Part shown: positions 7,639-9,354 of the stretch, one piece after another
Numbering within the stretch: position 1 is the stretch's first letter
Layout: the number at the start of each line of letters is the position of its first letter
Assembly (NCBI GenBank): GCA_030426005.1
Contig: JAUHZM010000101.1
Coordinates: 1-9,354, forward strand
DNA from: Gammaproteobacteria bacterium
GTDB lineage: Bacteria > Pseudomonadota > Gammaproteobacteria > Arenicellales > Arenicellaceae
Direction: 5' to 3'
DNA length: 9,354 bases
Program-made: the position numbers and the translations under genes
The notes under the pieces: generated by a model
Database searches by the model: none
What the model saw: only the letters and a program-made list of their open reading frames with translations
Told to the model about the DNA's origin: nothing

Positions 7639-8118
7639 ATGAAGACCAAGGTGCTATTTGTTTGTATGGGCAATATCTGTCGTTCACCAACAGCGCACGG
7701 TGTCATGCAGCACAAGGTGGATAACCGCGCATTGTCTGAGCGAATAGAAATCGATTCGGCTGGCACGCATGCTTACCATGTTGGTGAGCAGTCTGACCCG
7801 AGGTCGCGGGCCACAGCGGCACGAAAGGGTATTGATATGGAGTTTATTCGAGCTCGCAAGATATCAATCCTCGACTACGATGAGTATGACTACATACTGG
7901 CGATGGACGCCGATAATCTGGATCTGATTCAGTACTATGCGCCCGAAGACTACAAAGCCAAGCTGTCCCTATTTCTGGCGTTTGCGAATCAAGCGGGGAC
8001 CGTGCAAGAACAAGAAGTGCCCGATCCGTATTACGGTGGTGATGCTGGGTTTGAACACGTTTTTAGTTTGGTGGATCGTGGCTGCGACGCACTAATTGAG
8101 CATATTTTGCGCGGATGA
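7639..8118 (+). CDS. Low-molecular-weight protein-tyrosine phosphatase
   Basis: A 159-aa cytoplasmic phosphatase of the LMW-PTP/Wzb/arsenate-reductase-like fold. The P-loop is VCMGNICRSPTA, with nucleophile C9 and R15 in the C-x5-R-S signature. The general-acid loop is DPYYGG with D129. Other family features are SAGTHAYHVGEQSDPR at 40-55 and LAMDADNLDLI at 87-97. The paired tyrosines after D129 favour a tyrosine phosphatase over an arsenate reductase. It starts directly at the end of kdsB, with an AGGGGG ribosome site at 7628-7633 five bases before the ATG, and overlaps the next gene by 4 nt. The position after kdsB matches the phosphatase in Pseudomonas. No Wzc-type tyrosine kinase lies in the window, so the target is unknown; regulation of envelope or polysaccharide enzymes is only an inference from context. 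Confidence 0.93.
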   Translation: MKTKVLFVCMGNICRSPTAHGVMQHKVDNRALSERIEIDSAGTHAYHVGEQSDPRSRATAARKGIDMEFIRARKISILDYDEYDYILAMDADNLDLIQYYAPEDYKAKLSLFLAFANQAGTVQEQEVPDPYYGGDAGFEHVFSLVDRGCDALIEHILRG

Positions 8119-8609
8119 AAGGTGGTGTGGACAAACTGATTGTGCACGTGGCTGAACAAACCCTTGAGGCGTTCGATTGTGCACAGCAGAAAGTATTTGA
8201 GACGTGCATCTCCACCGCTAAAAACGGTGTTGGTCAGCAGTCTGGCAGTGAGTGCACACCTTTGGGCCAACACAGAATCAGAGCGAAGATTGGCGCCGGT
8301 GCACCTGAAAATACCGTGTTTGTTGGTCGTCGTGCAACTGGTGAAATTTATTCACCGGCGCTGGCGGACAAGTTTCCACAACGAGATTGGATATTAACGC
8401 GTATTTTGTGGTTGTGCGGTAACCAGCCCGGTTTTAACCGCGGCGGTGACGTCGACACGCAGCGACGGTATATCTACCTGCACGGTGCGCCAGACAGTCA
8501 TGCGATGGGGCAACCGAGTTCGCATGGCTGTGTCAAAATGCGCAACCGAGATATTATTGCCTTGTTTGATCTGGTGCAGGTTGGCACGCAGGTCGATATT
8601 GTTGAATGA
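8115..8609 (+). CDS. YkuD (L,D-transpeptidase-fold) protein without signal peptide; likely cytoplasmic L,D-carboxypeptidase
   Basis: The protein is 164 aa and consists almost entirely of one YkuD domain. The active site is H123-G124 and S136-H137-G138-C139, with nucleophile C139. The residue two after the cysteine, usually Arg in SHGC-x-R, is Lys here (K141). There is no N-terminal hydrophobic stretch: the protein starts MKGGVDKLIVHVAEQ and goes straight into the domain, so export by Sec is unlikely and no LysM or other wall-binding module is present. Classical L,D-transpeptidases are periplasmic. Signal-less YkuD proteins such as ElsL/LdtK of Acinetobacter are cytoplasmic L,D-carboxypeptidases that trim recycled tetrapeptides. 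The next gene is nagZ, a cytoplasmic recycling enzyme, and each junction is a 4-nt ATGA overlap, which fits a recycling job. YkuD membership is certain; the carboxypeptidase role is inference. An in-frame upstream start inside the phosphatase gene is unlikely given the overlap pattern. Confidence 0.88.
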   Translation: MKGGVDKLIVHVAEQTLEAFDCAQQKVFETCISTAKNGVGQQSGSECTPLGQHRIRAKIGAGAPENTVFVGRRATGEIYSPALADKFPQRDWILTRILWLCGNQPGFNRGGDVDTQRRYIYLHGAPDSHAMGQPSSHGCVKMRNRDIIALFDLVQVGTQVDIVE

Positions 8610-9354
8610 AGATGGATAAACGAGCGAATATGCCGAACACGCCCGACTACAAGCCACTTGGACCCGTTATGGTCGATGTGGCTGGACTAAGCCTGACACC
8701 ACATGAAATTGAGCGACTACAGCACCCAAGCGTTGGTGCCGTGATTCTGTTTACTCGGAATTTTGAGTCAAAACAACAAGTTCAGGCGCTGATTGCGGAA
8801 ATAAAATCAGTTCGCTCACCAGCGTTGTTGGTGGCGGTCGATCAAGAAGGTGGTCGTGTTCAGCGCTTTAAAGATGGATTTACTCTGTTACCGCCCGCGC
8901 AACACTTTGGTGAACTTTGGGATCAGGACAAACAAACTGCGCCAATGGCGGCTTATCAGTCTGCGTTTACCATGGCGAGCGAGCTGATCTCGGTTGGTGT
9001 GGATATTAGCTTTGCGCCGGTCTTTGATGTATGTAGTCAGGCCAGCGAGGTGATTGGCAACCGCAGTTTTCATGCTGATCCCGCGGTGGCTGCCGAACTG
9101 CTTGGAGCGTACATAGATGGTATGCACGCAGCCGGCATGGTGTCGGTGGCGAAGCATTTTCCCGGTCACGGTGGGGTAGCCAATGACTCACATCATTGTT
9201 TGCCTACCGATGGTCGTGATTTTGAGGCAATCTTTGAACACGACCTCATACCCTACCGTGAGTTGATTGATGAAATCGATGGGGTTATGTCGGCGCATGT
9301 ACAATTTACTGCCTGTGACGATGCCATTCCAACGTACTCCAGTTTTTGGTTGCA
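8606..9354 (+). CDS. nagZ: Beta-N-acetylhexosaminidase NagZ (GH3), truncated by window end
   Basis: NagZ removes the terminal GlcNAc from anhydro-muropeptides in the cytoplasm during peptidoglycan recycling. Its product class also feeds AmpR-type beta-lactamase control where that exists. About 249 residues are visible. The family opening GPVMVDVAGLSL begins at residue 19; VDQEGGRVQRF at 78-88 and LPP follow; then GVDISFAPVFDV at 130-141; GNRSFHADP at 151-159; the hallmark KHFPGHGGVANDSH at 183-196 with the catalytic Asp194/His196 dyad; and GVMSAHVQFT near the end. The nucleophile aspartate and the last part of the barrel lie beyond the right edge. The ATG at 8606 overlaps the previous stop (ATGA), as in the other overlapping pairs; an ATG at 8612 is equally possible. 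Either leaves about 16-18 extra residues before the usual family start. Confidence 0.94.
   Translation, partial: MKMDKRANMPNTPDYKPLGPVMVDVAGLSLTPHEIERLQHPSVGAVILFTRNFESKQQVQALIAEIKSVRSPALLVAVDQEGGRVQRFKDGFTLLPPAQHFGELWDQDKQTAPMAAYQSAFTMASELISVGVDISFAPVFDVCSQASEVIGNRSFHADPAVAAELLGAYIDGMHAAGMVSVAKHFPGHGGVANDSHHCLPTDGRDFEAIFEHDLIPYRELIDEIDGVMSAHVQFTACDDAIPTYSSFWL

Noticed and set aside
1..9354. Search for CRISPR repeats, tRNA/rRNA genes, IS ends or phage genes
   Set aside because: No repeated spacer pattern, tRNA-like cloverleaf, transposase or phage motif was noticed, and nearly all bases are in housekeeping coding sequence.

Overview
The window suggests a gammaproteobacterium of unresolved lineage. 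The evidence is gene order. comEC, an exbB/exbD pair, msbA, lpxK, a Trm112/YcaR-type small protein, kdsB and a low-molecular-weight tyrosine phosphatase in series is a typical gammaproteobacterial arrangement, close to the Pseudomonas exbB2-exbD2-lpxK-ycaR-kdsB-ptp block. All genes lie on the + strand. Base composition is moderate, roughly low-to-mid 50s % GC in the part hand-sampled downstream of about nt 480. The first 420 bases are lower, 195/420 or about 46% by hand count.

Layout. nt 2-2701 is one uninterrupted frame, open to the left edge, whose C-terminal part (from about nt 400) is a complete ComEC/Rec2 DNA-uptake channel. Its first ~130 codons do not look like ComEC and have no counterpart in the family. 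A 126-bp gap (2702-2827) follows; it is the only intergenic space of any size and the most likely place for a promoter. From 2828 to the right edge nine genes are packed with gaps of 21 nt or less, or with 4-nt ATGA overlaps: exbB, exbD, msbA, lpxK, ycaR-like, kdsB, LMW-PTP, a YkuD-domain protein, and nagZ, which is cut by the window end.

How the genes fit together. MsbA flips lipid A-core across the inner membrane. LpxK adds the 4'-phosphate to lipid A. KdsB activates Kdo for attachment to lipid A. ExbB/ExbD form a proton-driven inner-membrane motor. The last two genes point to peptidoglycan recycling: NagZ is the cytoplasmic beta-N-acetylglucosaminidase of that pathway. The YkuD protein beside it lacks any signal peptide, so a cytoplasmic L,D-carboxypeptidase role (ElsL/LdtK type) is more likely than a periplasmic cross-linking role. 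The unit therefore looks like a cell-envelope operon joining LPS synthesis and export with wall recycling.

The most unusual point is the in-frame join of a foreign-looking segment to ComEC near nt 395-405. It is either a genuine gene fusion or a chimeric assembly junction. I saw no RNA genes, CRISPR arrays, insertion sequences or obvious new defence-type system.
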